Shown one piece after another: positions 57,659-64,000 of a stretch of DNA of 64,000 nt (positions are counted from its first letter, which is position 1; the number at the start of each line of letters is the position of its first letter). This DNA is from Glaciecola sp947496235 (GTDB lineage Bacteria; Pseudomonadota; Gammaproteobacteria; Enterobacterales; Alteromonadaceae). The stretch covers positions 248,001-312,000 of the forward strand of contig NZ_JBLWFH010000004.1 in NCBI RefSeq assembly GCF_050306235.1. Reading direction: 5' to 3'. The translations under genes were made by a program, and so were the position numbers. The notes under the pieces were generated by a model. That model was not told the DNA's origin and ran no database searches. It saw only the letters and a program-made list of their open reading frames with translations.

Positions 57659-57682
57659 TTCAAGTCCGGCCTCTGGTACCAT
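57659..57682 (+). repeat. attR: 24-bp copy of the tRNA-Leu 3' end
   Basis: Identical over 24 bases to 51012-51035. Sequence diverges at both edges. It marks the right end of element A. Confidence 0.9.
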
Positions 57683-57712
57683 ATCTTTGATATAAACTAC
57701 GAAGATATACAC

Positions 57713-57738
57713 AAACCGACTGTTGTCGGTTTTTTTGT
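57713..57738 (+). terminator. Terminator downstream of attR
   Basis: AAACCGAC (57713-57720) pairs perfectly with GTCGGTTT (57725-57732) around TGTT, followed by Ts. This is probably the displaced terminator of the tRNA-Leu gene, separated from it by element A. Confidence 0.85.
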
Positions 57739-57861
57739 GCTATTTCAATCAATTGTACTCGGAATAATTATCTGTGGCTCTACCCCATTAACGGGGGATC
57801 AACATTCATCTCGTTCTATTAATTAATTATTCCATCCCATCTGGTGACCGGCGGAGCCCTT

Positions 57862-59103
57862 TTAATTCGACTCTGACCCTGAGGGATCCCCACGAATTTT
57901 AATTCCAACACAAAGCATACTCTTCTGTTGTTTTTTTAAATAGAGAATTGCGGATAACCACTGTTTTATGGTTATTCGCAGTTCACTTTGGCGAATTAAC
58001 CTGGCAGCCATGTAACAGTAGCTCAGTACTCGTCTGTGCTTGATAGTGTTAGCTTGAAAGTGCTTTGCCAAGCCCGCGAATTCTGCCGCAATACCAATAA
58101 AATTCATGAGGAACAATGCTAATGTGCCAATTAGAACGAGCACCGATAATCGTTGAGAACTGCGTGATTCATGCAGTGACATTCCTAAACCAAACCGAGC
58201 GCTTTTTTGGTCACGGAATCCTTCTTCAATCTGCATACGGGATGCATAGCATTTTACTATAGCTTGCGCTTGGACGTCAGAATCTGTTGGTAGAGAGGTT
58301 GCCAGTAACCATGGCTCACGCGAGGCCGCGGCCGCATCTCTACTAGGCTTATCACGCCTTGATTGGCCGAAGCGATTCAGAAGCTTTCTGTTTTTAGGTG
58401 GTATTTTTATCAAGACCCAATTGGCTACCAATGGGTTGGTTTTGGTAAACATGATGTTTTGCCACCACTGTGGTTTACTCTGAGCTTGAGCATAAATTTC
58501 TTTGCAAGACATCCAGTTATTGCCATTGTCTAAGGTATATAGGGTACGGTTTCGGATTCGACCAACATAGTCCCAATTCAAACTCAGCACATGTCGAAAC
58601 CAAGGCACCCGAAAACCTGCATCGGTGACGATGTTAGGCTTACAACCTACTGGCAACATACTTTTAAGCTGTTTGAGAAACCTCAAATGTACAGTGGACT
58701 TCTCTTTGTGACAAAGTGGATGCACCTGTTCATACAGCGTAATCGAACGTCCCTCATAAGCTAATGATGCTCGTAGTAAAAAGTGACGTCGACAGGCATC
58801 CAAATCTGACCAATCTACTAGGATGACTGGGCGAGGCTGTGATGCGACGACAAGTTTCACTAATTCCGCATAAATCATCGGAAGCTCACCATATAAATGC
58901 TTATTAGAACACAGCCTATCAGCGCGCTTAATCCTATGTTTTTCATAGGCTTTGCTGCTTATCCCACGGCCTAGCTGAGTGACTGTTAGCTTGCTTTGAT
59001 GCATTGCTCTTTTAACACAGGAGCCCAGTGCCTTTCGACGTTGAGAGTGCATATTAGGCGTGACGAGTTTGACGAAACGGGTTAGGATTTGCAGAGCATT
59101 CAT
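57862..59103 (-). CDS. IS10-group (IS4 family) transposase
   Basis: DDE transposase of 413 residues from the ATG at 59103 (a 14-residue longer start is possible). VLVDWSDLDACRRHFLLRASL, IVTDAGFRVPWF, EPWLLATSLPTD and YASRMQIEEGFRDQKS match the IS10 transposase as I recall it, including the YREK-type motif with the catalytic Glu. The reading passes through the left inverted repeat and stops in flanking DNA, so the last five or so residues come from outside the element. Confidence 0.92.
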   Translation of the reverse strand: MNALQILTRFVKLVTPNMHSQRRKALGSCVKRAMHQSKLTVTQLGRGISSKAYEKHRIKRADRLCSNKHLYGELPMIYAELVKLVVASQPRPVILVDWSDLDACRRHFLLRASLAYEGRSITLYEQVHPLCHKEKSTVHLRFLKQLKSMLPVGCKPNIVTDAGFRVPWFRHVLSLNWDYVGRIRNRTLYTLDNGNNWMSCKEIYAQAQSKPQWWQNIMFTKTNPLVANWVLIKIPPKNRKLLNRFGQSRRDKPSRDAAAASREPWLLATSLPTDSDVQAQAIVKCYASRMQIEEGFRDQKSARFGLGMSLHESRSSQRLSVLVLIGTLALFLMNFIGIAAEFAGLAKHFQANTIKHRRVLSYCYMAARLIRQSELRITIKQWLSAILYLKKQQKSMLCVGIKIRGDPSGSESN

Positions 59104-59215
59104 GGCGTATCCTTGAAAGATTTGTTTGGCGATAGATCTGATCACCGAACGCCATGAATGTTCCTTTCGATTTTATCTTTTTGTTTCAGCTAATAATTTT
59201 GTGGGGATACCTCAG
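57879..59215 (-). mobile_element. Insertion sequence, IS4 family, IS10 group (1337 bp)
   Basis: Terminal inverted repeats CTGAGGGATCCCCAC (57879-57893) and, on the other strand, CTGAGGTATCCCCAC (59201-59215) differ at one of 15 bases and match the IS10 end CTGAGAGATCCCC. The 9-base flanks are ACTCTGACC (57870-57878) and ATTCTGACC (59216-59224), a probable target duplication with one mismatch. It encodes one transposase. Confidence 0.9.
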
Positions 59216-59405
59216 ATTCTGACCCCTTTTATCCTTTTATCTTGCCCAAAGGGTAAATTGCTGGTTAGGACAATAGATACTTTTTCATAGCGTTTCGCTA
59301 TCACATCGAACTGTAATTTTGATTCATGTGCACTGAATGGCTGATAACCTACTTCATCAACAATGAGTAATCGAGGAGATTGCACTGAATTGGGGATTAA
59401 AATGA
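59212..59405 (-). pseudogene. Remnant of an IstB-like helper ATPase (IS21 family)
   Basis: Read on the minus strand, this stretch encodes RLLIVDEVGYQPFSAHESKL, then RYEKVSIVLTSNLPFGQDK, the Walker B and sensor part of IstB. The N-terminal P-loop half is missing. The stop codon is supplied by the end of the IS10-group element. Its upstream edge joins the stop of the TPR gene in the same frame. Confidence 0.8.
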
Positions 59406-59430
59406 AGGCGTATCTGGCGCAAAAATAATA

Positions 59431-61401
59431 TTACCTGAAATCTGGAGAAAGCCGGTACACAGGACAATGTTCTGCAGCTTCTTCGAGCAATACGTTTGCC
59501 TGAGTCGTTTCGTCCAACAGTTTAAATGCCAATGCTTTTCTTAAATAAGCAGGGGGGGAGAGCTCAGTATTGCTAAGCTTCTTAAGCTCGCTAAGCCACT
59601 GTTCGTGATTTTGAGCGTCTGCTATTAACTGAATTTGATAATACAGGCGATACACTTGGTCATCCAAAGAGGTGTTGTCTCTTAGGTGGTCCCGCTCAAG
59701 AATCTTTAACGCTGTTCTAGAGGCTTCTTTGGCCTCTTCTAGACGATTGAGTTGTCTATATGCTTCGGCTAAATCTCCCCATTGTTGATGTATTCCAGCG
59801 TCTTGGTTACCAATGAGCTCTTGTACTTCAAGTCTTAAATCTAACGCCCGCTGATAGTCGCCTTGATAATAGTGAATAGCAGACAGCCCTTCTAAGGGCA
59901 TATATGACTGAGGTGCCAATTGACGGGCAGTCTCAAACTTTTCTTGGGCGACGTCTAACTCAGACTTGCAAAGGTACATAAACCCCAGATTAGATAGAAT
60001 TAATTCATTGGGCTTTATCGCAACCTGGGATTCCCAAGCCTTTATTGCGTTGTCTTTGTTGCCACTATAAAACTCCATAATTGCTAGCAGTTGAAAAGGA
60101 CGCCAGTAATCTTCAAGTACCAATGCAGCTTGACGGGCAAAACCCAAGGCTTGATTTAGCTCATCTTTATCACCAGAACTGCGATACAAGTTGAAATATA
60201 CGGTGGCCAAACCCATTAGTGCTTCAACATTACTGGGGTGCTCTTGAAGTAGGGTTTCAAACTGAGACCTAGCGAGGTCTCGCTGGCCAGTTTTATCATG
60301 TAAAAAGCCAAGAACCGTCTGAACATAAAGGTTATTTGGAGAAAGGGAGTTTGCTTGATGACATTGCTTCGTGGCTTGCTCCAGTAGCGCTTTTTCGTTT
60401 TCTCTCCAACTTTCATGGATGGATATCTCGCACAATAATCCATGCGCCGGTCCATAAAACGGGTGGTCACGCAGTAATTGCTCAATTAAGTGCTGTGCCT
60501 CGTTTAGTGCTTCAAATGACTGATAGTCTTCAATCAACTCTCTGGCTTTTAAATAATTGCGTTGCTGGCCTAGGCTCAGCATCGCTTTGCTCTCAATCGG
60601 TTTTTTGGTACGAACAAGAAGGTAGGTGTCTTGTTTTAATCTTTCTTGCACATAAGGGGTGGAATACAAGGTGTCTAACTGGTCTTGCTGGCTGATATTT
60701 TCCACCGACAATACTTGATCAAAAGTGCCATCAGATAGGTACAGCCTGATACCATTGTAGCGGCCAACAGAAATCGATTCTACCATTAAAACCCAATCAC
60801 TCTGGAACGACTTAATGAGATCAGAGGGACTCTCTTGAAAGCTGTTTAGAGCAAGCGGGACGACAGTCACTTGAAACTGCTCGCTATAAAGAGTGCTTAA
60901 CTTTTCTGCAATGAGGTAAAGCCGTTTATCCTGCGGGTAAATCAATAAGCTCTTTTTCATGCCCGGCAAACTGAAAGTTGAGGAGGAAGAGGGGCCTTGG
61001 CTCAGAAATCCGATACCCGCTAAAAAAACGATCAATAACCCCAAACCAATGTACAAAGGCACGCGAGTCTTGGGCTTGCTTTCTGAGGTTGGCTCGTCAG
61101 GCAAGGAGGTGGAGCGCTCCTTGTCTTCTGAACTTTGATACAAGGTGTAGGCTTTTACATTGAGCGCAGCAGCTATTCGTTCCAACGATTGAGGCTCAAT
61201 GAGTATTCCTCTAAACGCTTTACTGACTAAATCTCTAGGTGCTGAATCAATACCTTCAATAGAAGCAATCTTTTCTGCCAATGCAGCTTGGGTTTTAAAT
61301 CCTGATTGACGCAAAGCCTGTTCTAATTTCGCCCTAGATGCACGTACGCCTCTTTGCCGCGTTCTTTTTTCGTTATTCCTTGTATTGCTGCTACTTGGCA
61401 C
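59431..61401 (-). CDS. Membrane-anchored HTH/TPR protein
   Basis: The 656 residues begin with a basic segment and an XRE-like HTH (about 22-90, KTQAALAEKIASIEG to LERIAAALNVKAYTLY). One transmembrane helix follows (about 114-133), then a roughly 150-residue domain, and then TPR-type repeats (about 290-640, for example NLYVQTVLGFLHDKTGQRDLARSQFETLL). The layout resembles CadC/ToxR-type one-component regulators with a sensing TPR part outside. Starts with GTG, CAGGAG ten bases upstream. Divergent from a secreted protein that may be its target. Confidence 0.75.
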   Translation of the reverse strand: MPSSSNTRNNEKRTRQRGVRASRAKLEQALRQSGFKTQAALAEKIASIEGIDSAPRDLVSKAFRGILIEPQSLERIAAALNVKAYTLYQSSEDKERSTSLPDEPTSESKPKTRVPLYIGLGLLIVFLAGIGFLSQGPSSSSTFSLPGMKKSLLIYPQDKRLYLIAEKLSTLYSEQFQVTVVPLALNSFQESPSDLIKSFQSDWVLMVESISVGRYNGIRLYLSDGTFDQVLSVENISQQDQLDTLYSTPYVQERLKQDTYLLVRTKKPIESKAMLSLGQQRNYLKARELIEDYQSFEALNEAQHLIEQLLRDHPFYGPAHGLLCEISIHESWRENEKALLEQATKQCHQANSLSPNNLYVQTVLGFLHDKTGQRDLARSQFETLLQEHPSNVEALMGLATVYFNLYRSSGDKDELNQALGFARQAALVLEDYWRPFQLLAIMEFYSGNKDNAIKAWESQVAIKPNELILSNLGFMYLCKSELDVAQEKFETARQLAPQSYMPLEGLSAIHYYQGDYQRALDLRLEVQELIGNQDAGIHQQWGDLAEAYRQLNRLEEAKEASRTALKILERDHLRDNTSLDDQVYRLYYQIQLIADAQNHEQWLSELKKLSNTELSPPAYLRKALAFKLLDETTQANVLLEEAAEHCPVYRLSPDFR

Positions 61402-61533
61402 GGGTTGCCTGCTCCTGAAGACGTTAAATCCGTATAAATCCGCTTATCTACGTTTAGCTGCGGATGCATGGTTTTAATCCTAAGGCAAAGATGGTTCACG
61501 TTCAATTCCACAAATTAAAAAAAGGAACGTTAA
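61402..61533. promoter_or_regulatory. Shared divergent control region with candidate operator
   Basis: Two direct AAATCCG copies start ten bases apart (61426 and 61436), and ATCCGC (61438-61443) is mirrored by GCGGAT (61460-61465). These could be binding sites for the HTH protein encoded to the left. Inference only. Confidence 0.35.
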
Positions 61534-63063
61534 ATGAAAAGCTGCATCATCAAAAACGGCATAGTGAAAAACCATGTATCAAAGCTAGCTGTTATTTTTT
61601 TCTCTTTGTCACTATCCAACCACGCGCTGGCAAATGAAGCGGATTGTATTCAGGTTTATCCCTGGGCAGAAAAAGGCTATGAATGGGTTAGAAATGAAAG
61701 AGGGGGCTTTCATCAAGGCAATCGAATAATTAAGGCATTGGAAGATGAGTACTTTATTCCGGTATTTCATAAATCCTTAACTGAATTTAGTGAGAGTGAC
61801 CTGGGTGCCTTGCAAACCCATCTCAATACTTGTCATAAAGCCGGTCGTGAGCTGGCACATAAAGCGTCAAAAGCAGGAGACCGAGCAACGGGGCAGGTGT
61901 ATGTAATGGCGAATCAATTTATCGCCAGCGTACTGCGTTCAAAGTTAACTCAAAACCTTCCATCAAACTTCATTAATACTATGTTGAATCAGCAAGGTAA
62001 TTTAGTGAAAAGAAAAGCGGCTATTGCCGATGCTGAACGTGCACTGAGCAAAGCCCGAAGCCTTGCCGCCAATTCAGATAGCTTGTTGTCATTGGCTCAG
62101 ATGAAAGTTGCACCCTATCTGGTTTTTTTAAGTGAAGAGCACAAAAGTGCATTTCTTGATGAAATAACCAGTATTAACGCAGGTCTTAAAAAGCAGCTGG
62201 AGCAACAGCAAATCGCTGCATTTGACAGCTATGAAGATTCTCTAGCGGGTTTAGAGGCCTTTTTACAGGACAGAAAACCTAATAGACGCACGCGGGAGCG
62301 TATGAGAGGCAGTCAATCCAGAGAATTGGAGATGGCTATTCACGCCAAACTACAAGGTTTGTCAGAAGCCGCTATTTCAGATGCAGTAAATCAATTGGAA
62401 GGTTTTGACTCTACTCTTGAAGGGTTGCGATCGTTAATCAAGTTCCAGCAACGTGTCACATTGGCCCTGCGTCAGGCCAAAGCCATGGGAAATTATCGCT
62501 TTGACAAAGCCTATAAAACCAAGCTGGATGAGCTAGCTACAGCATCACTGAAGGAGTTTGAACAGGAGCTGGCGGGTTATGCCGTCAATAAGAAAAGCCT
62601 GACGACTATTAATCGCGCGGTACAAAGCCTGTTTTCTCAGCAACCATTGCCGGCCAACATTGAACAGTACAGAAAGGTCGCTTTGGCACAGGCAGAATCT
62701 ATGCAAATTGCACTGACCAAACAGCGTTGCTATCAGGCTATTGCTGGCGTTCAAATAGACATGGACGACTTGGATGTCGGGTTATTGGATGGCAAAGGGG
62801 CCAGTACATTAGGGTTGTTTGTCTGTCGACTCGATGATCGAGGTTATGAGCTTATTAGCTATCAAGCACCAGGCTTTATTGGCAACACCCATGTCTTGAA
62901 GGTGAAAACCCCAAGAGGGATAACGTTAACGCTCAACTTAGAGCCATTGGAAGTCAACGAAGGTGAAGAATTACTGGTAGGCGTATTAGCAAAAGATGTG
63001 TCACAAGAAACAGAGTTCACCATAGCTCAGTGGCAGGATTATGCCCAACAATTGATCCCGTAA
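61534..63063 (+). CDS. Large secreted protein, unknown family
   Basis: The 509 residues carry a signal peptide (LAVIFFSLSLSNHALA, cleavage near residue 34). The mature protein is mostly alpha-helical in appearance (about 90-400, with Ala/Leu/Gln-rich runs suggesting coiled coil), followed by a C-terminal part that looks beta-rich (LTLNLEPLEVNEGEELLVGVL). Several Cys (ADC, TCHK, KQRCY, FVCRL) may form disulfides. AAAGGAA lies seven bases before the ATG. Divergent from the HTH/TPR gene. I do not recognise it. Confidence 0.7.
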   Translation: MKSCIIKNGIVKNHVSKLAVIFFSLSLSNHALANEADCIQVYPWAEKGYEWVRNERGGFHQGNRIIKALEDEYFIPVFHKSLTEFSESDLGALQTHLNTCHKAGRELAHKASKAGDRATGQVYVMANQFIASVLRSKLTQNLPSNFINTMLNQQGNLVKRKAAIADAERALSKARSLAANSDSLLSLAQMKVAPYLVFLSEEHKSAFLDEITSINAGLKKQLEQQQIAAFDSYEDSLAGLEAFLQDRKPNRRTRERMRGSQSRELEMAIHAKLQGLSEAAISDAVNQLEGFDSTLEGLRSLIKFQQRVTLALRQAKAMGNYRFDKAYKTKLDELATASLKEFEQELAGYAVNKKSLTTINRAVQSLFSQQPLPANIEQYRKVALAQAESMQIALTKQRCYQAIAGVQIDMDDLDVGLLDGKGASTLGLFVCRLDDRGYELISYQAPGFIGNTHVLKVKTPRGITLTLNLEPLEVNEGEELLVGVLAKDVSQETEFTIAQWQDYAQQLIP

Positions 63064-63197
63064 TACTGTGTTTACACATGTGCAGGTGGTGACAAACTAC
63101 CTGCACTCTCTTGCAAATACTGACGTATTGATAGAGCTAATAAATCAGATTTTGGACACGCAAAAACTGTCAGTGCCGGTTTGCCACTACACTCCCC

Positions 63198-63240
63198 GTC
63201 AATTCCTTGTGAAGATAATCAATCTTCACAAGGAATTGAC
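63198..63240. repeat. Perfect 19-bp inverted repeat next to the att remnant
   Basis: GTCAATTCCTTGTGAAGAT (63198-63216) and its exact complement (63222-63240) flank a 5-base spacer. There is no T-run, so it is not a standard terminator. It ends exactly where the 12-bp tRNA-end copy begins. Confidence 0.9.
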
Positions 63241-63252
63241 CCTCTGGTACCA
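63241..63252 (+). repeat. Third, partial copy of the tRNA-Leu 3' end
   Basis: CCTCTGGTACCA equals the last 12 bases of the tRNA gene. It is followed by a GTCGG-T-run sequence similar to the terminator after attR. It may mark the far end of an older integration (element B). Confidence 0.6.
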
Positions 63253-63264
63253 CTATGCAAACTG

Positions 63265-63290
63265 AGCCAACGAAAGTCGGTTTTTTTTGT
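63265..63290 (+). terminator. Degenerate terminator after the third att copy
   Basis: AGCCAAC (63265-63271) pairs imperfectly with GTCGGTT (63276-63282) around GAAA, followed by eight Ts at 63281-63288. The orientation is that of the tRNA, not of the flavoprotein gene beyond it, as expected if this is the original tRNA flank. Confidence 0.5.
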
Positions 63291-63298
63291 GTCTAAAT

Positions 63299-64000
63299 TT
63301 ATAGCTTAGCCAAATGCTTACCTAAAACATAGCCTTGCGTGTAGTTATGACCAAGGTTTAGTCCTGCTACTGTCATCGGATATTCAACTCCACCGAAAAA
63401 GTTGCCGGCGCAGTTTCCAGCAGCATAAAGCCCTGGAATAGGCTTGTCGTTAATATCGAGACATTGCAAATTCTCATTTACTTCGACACCAGAACAAGAC
63501 ATAGACATACCTAACAAGCGATGAATGCCATAAAACGGTGGCTTGTCGATAGTTTTTAAGTATTTGCTTGGCTTGCCAAATTCTGTAACTTTACCGGCTG
63601 CAACCATTTGATTGTAATTTTTGACTGTTGTTAGAAATGCTTCTACGTCAGTAATACCTAATTTTTCAGCGAGTTGTTCCAACGTATCAGCTTTCACTGT
63701 GTTGATAAGATCTACTTCTACGCCTTGGCGCTCAACGTCTTCTTCTGGCATCCATATTTTTAACTCTTCCGGTGACACCAGTTCTCCTGACCAGTCAGCC
63801 GCTTTACTCATGAAGTCTGCATCGAAGATCTGACAGTAATGACCTTTGTTTTGAGCATCAAGCACATAGTTGTTCATCAGCTCCATACCCAATGTCTCAT
63901 CACAGAAACGTTTGCCGTTTAGCTTAATTCGCATAAATGGCTGATCGCACATTGGGCCAGAATCAAAGTCATGACACATTTTGGTGTGTCCTAGGTTTTC
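63299..64000 (-). CDS. C-terminal part of a fumarate-reductase-like FAD protein
   Basis: The frame is open to the window edge, so the N-terminus with the main FAD Rossmann motif lies outside. The visible 233 residues contain MRIKLNGKRFCDE, a substrate-domain segment, and the C-terminal FAD-binding part KPIPGLYAAGNCAGNFFGG, then YPMTVAGLNLGHNYTQGYVLG. This fits the fumarate reductase/flavocytochrome c or ketosteroid dehydrogenase group; the substrate cannot be told. Confidence 0.8.
   Translation of the reverse strand, partial: ENLGHTKMCHDFDSGPMCDQPFMRIKLNGKRFCDETLGMELMNNYVLDAQNKGHYCQIFDADFMSKAADWSGELVSPEELKIWMPEEDVERQGVEVDLINTVKADTLEQLAEKLGITDVEAFLTTVKNYNQMVAAGKVTEFGKPSKYLKTIDKPPFYGIHRLLGMSMSCSGVEVNENLQCLDINDKPIPGLYAAGNCAGNFFGGVEYPMTVAGLNLGHNYTQGYVLGKHLAKL

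Noticed and set aside
63068..63265. 65-codon GTG frame after the secreted protein gene
   Set aside because: Translates through the perfect palindrome and the att remnant, so it is probably chance.

Overview
The window is a gammaproteobacterial chromosome segment. The combined gene orders zapE-zapG-degQ-degS, mlaFEDCB-ibaG-murA, kdsDC-lptCAB-rpoN-hpf-ptsN-rapZ-ptsO, arcB next to gltBD, and pepA-holC-valS opposite lptFG suggest Alteromonadales (Alteromonadaceae, Paraglaciecola/Glaciecola-like). This is inferred from gene order and recalled protein similarity, not from a database search.

1-50.7 kb is core chromosome. The first 230 bases hold the tail of a REP-type (RAYT) transposase and a short duplicated sequence. 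Then come a YebC-family regulator, zapE, zapG, two periplasmic serine proteases (degQ, degS), and murA-ibaG-mlaBCDEF on the minus strand. Divergently from mlaF runs the plus-strand cluster for Kdo synthesis, LPS transport, sigma-54 and the nitrogen-related PTS. Next are mgtE, an arcB-type hybrid kinase and glutamate synthase (gltBD). From 28.8 to 43 kb lie mtnN, a CbiB/BtuF pair for corrinoids, a rhodanese, tyrS, an M23 peptidase, an Hpt/HD-GYP protein, plsC, rraB, a CheY-like protein, a PKD lipoprotein and a diguanylate cyclase. The core ends with valS-holC-pepA, lptFG and an RDD membrane protein. Much of it concerns the envelope: phospholipid retention (Mla), LPS transport (Lpt), Kdo, peptidoglycan precursor synthesis and envelope proteases.

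50.9-63.3 kb is accessory DNA at a tRNA-Leu(CAA) gene. Element A (about 51.04-57.68 kb) has a P4-type integrase, an AlpA-like regulator, small winged-helix proteins and a two-gene cargo (membrane protein with a possible sensor domain, plus a small basic coiled-coil protein). It is bounded by a 24-bp repeat of the tRNA 3' end. Element B (about 57.68-63.25 kb) has no integrase. It holds an IS10-group insertion sequence, an IstB remnant, and a divergent pair: a membrane-anchored HTH/TPR regulator and a large secreted protein of unknown family. It ends at a 12-bp third copy of the tRNA end, next to a perfect 19-bp inverted repeat. The likely history is two integrations, or one followed by decay, at the same tRNA. 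The window closes inside a fumarate-reductase-like flavoprotein gene.

The best candidates for undescribed biology are the element A cargo pair (56234-57438) and the element B divergon (59431-63063). Neither function can be proved from sequence alone.
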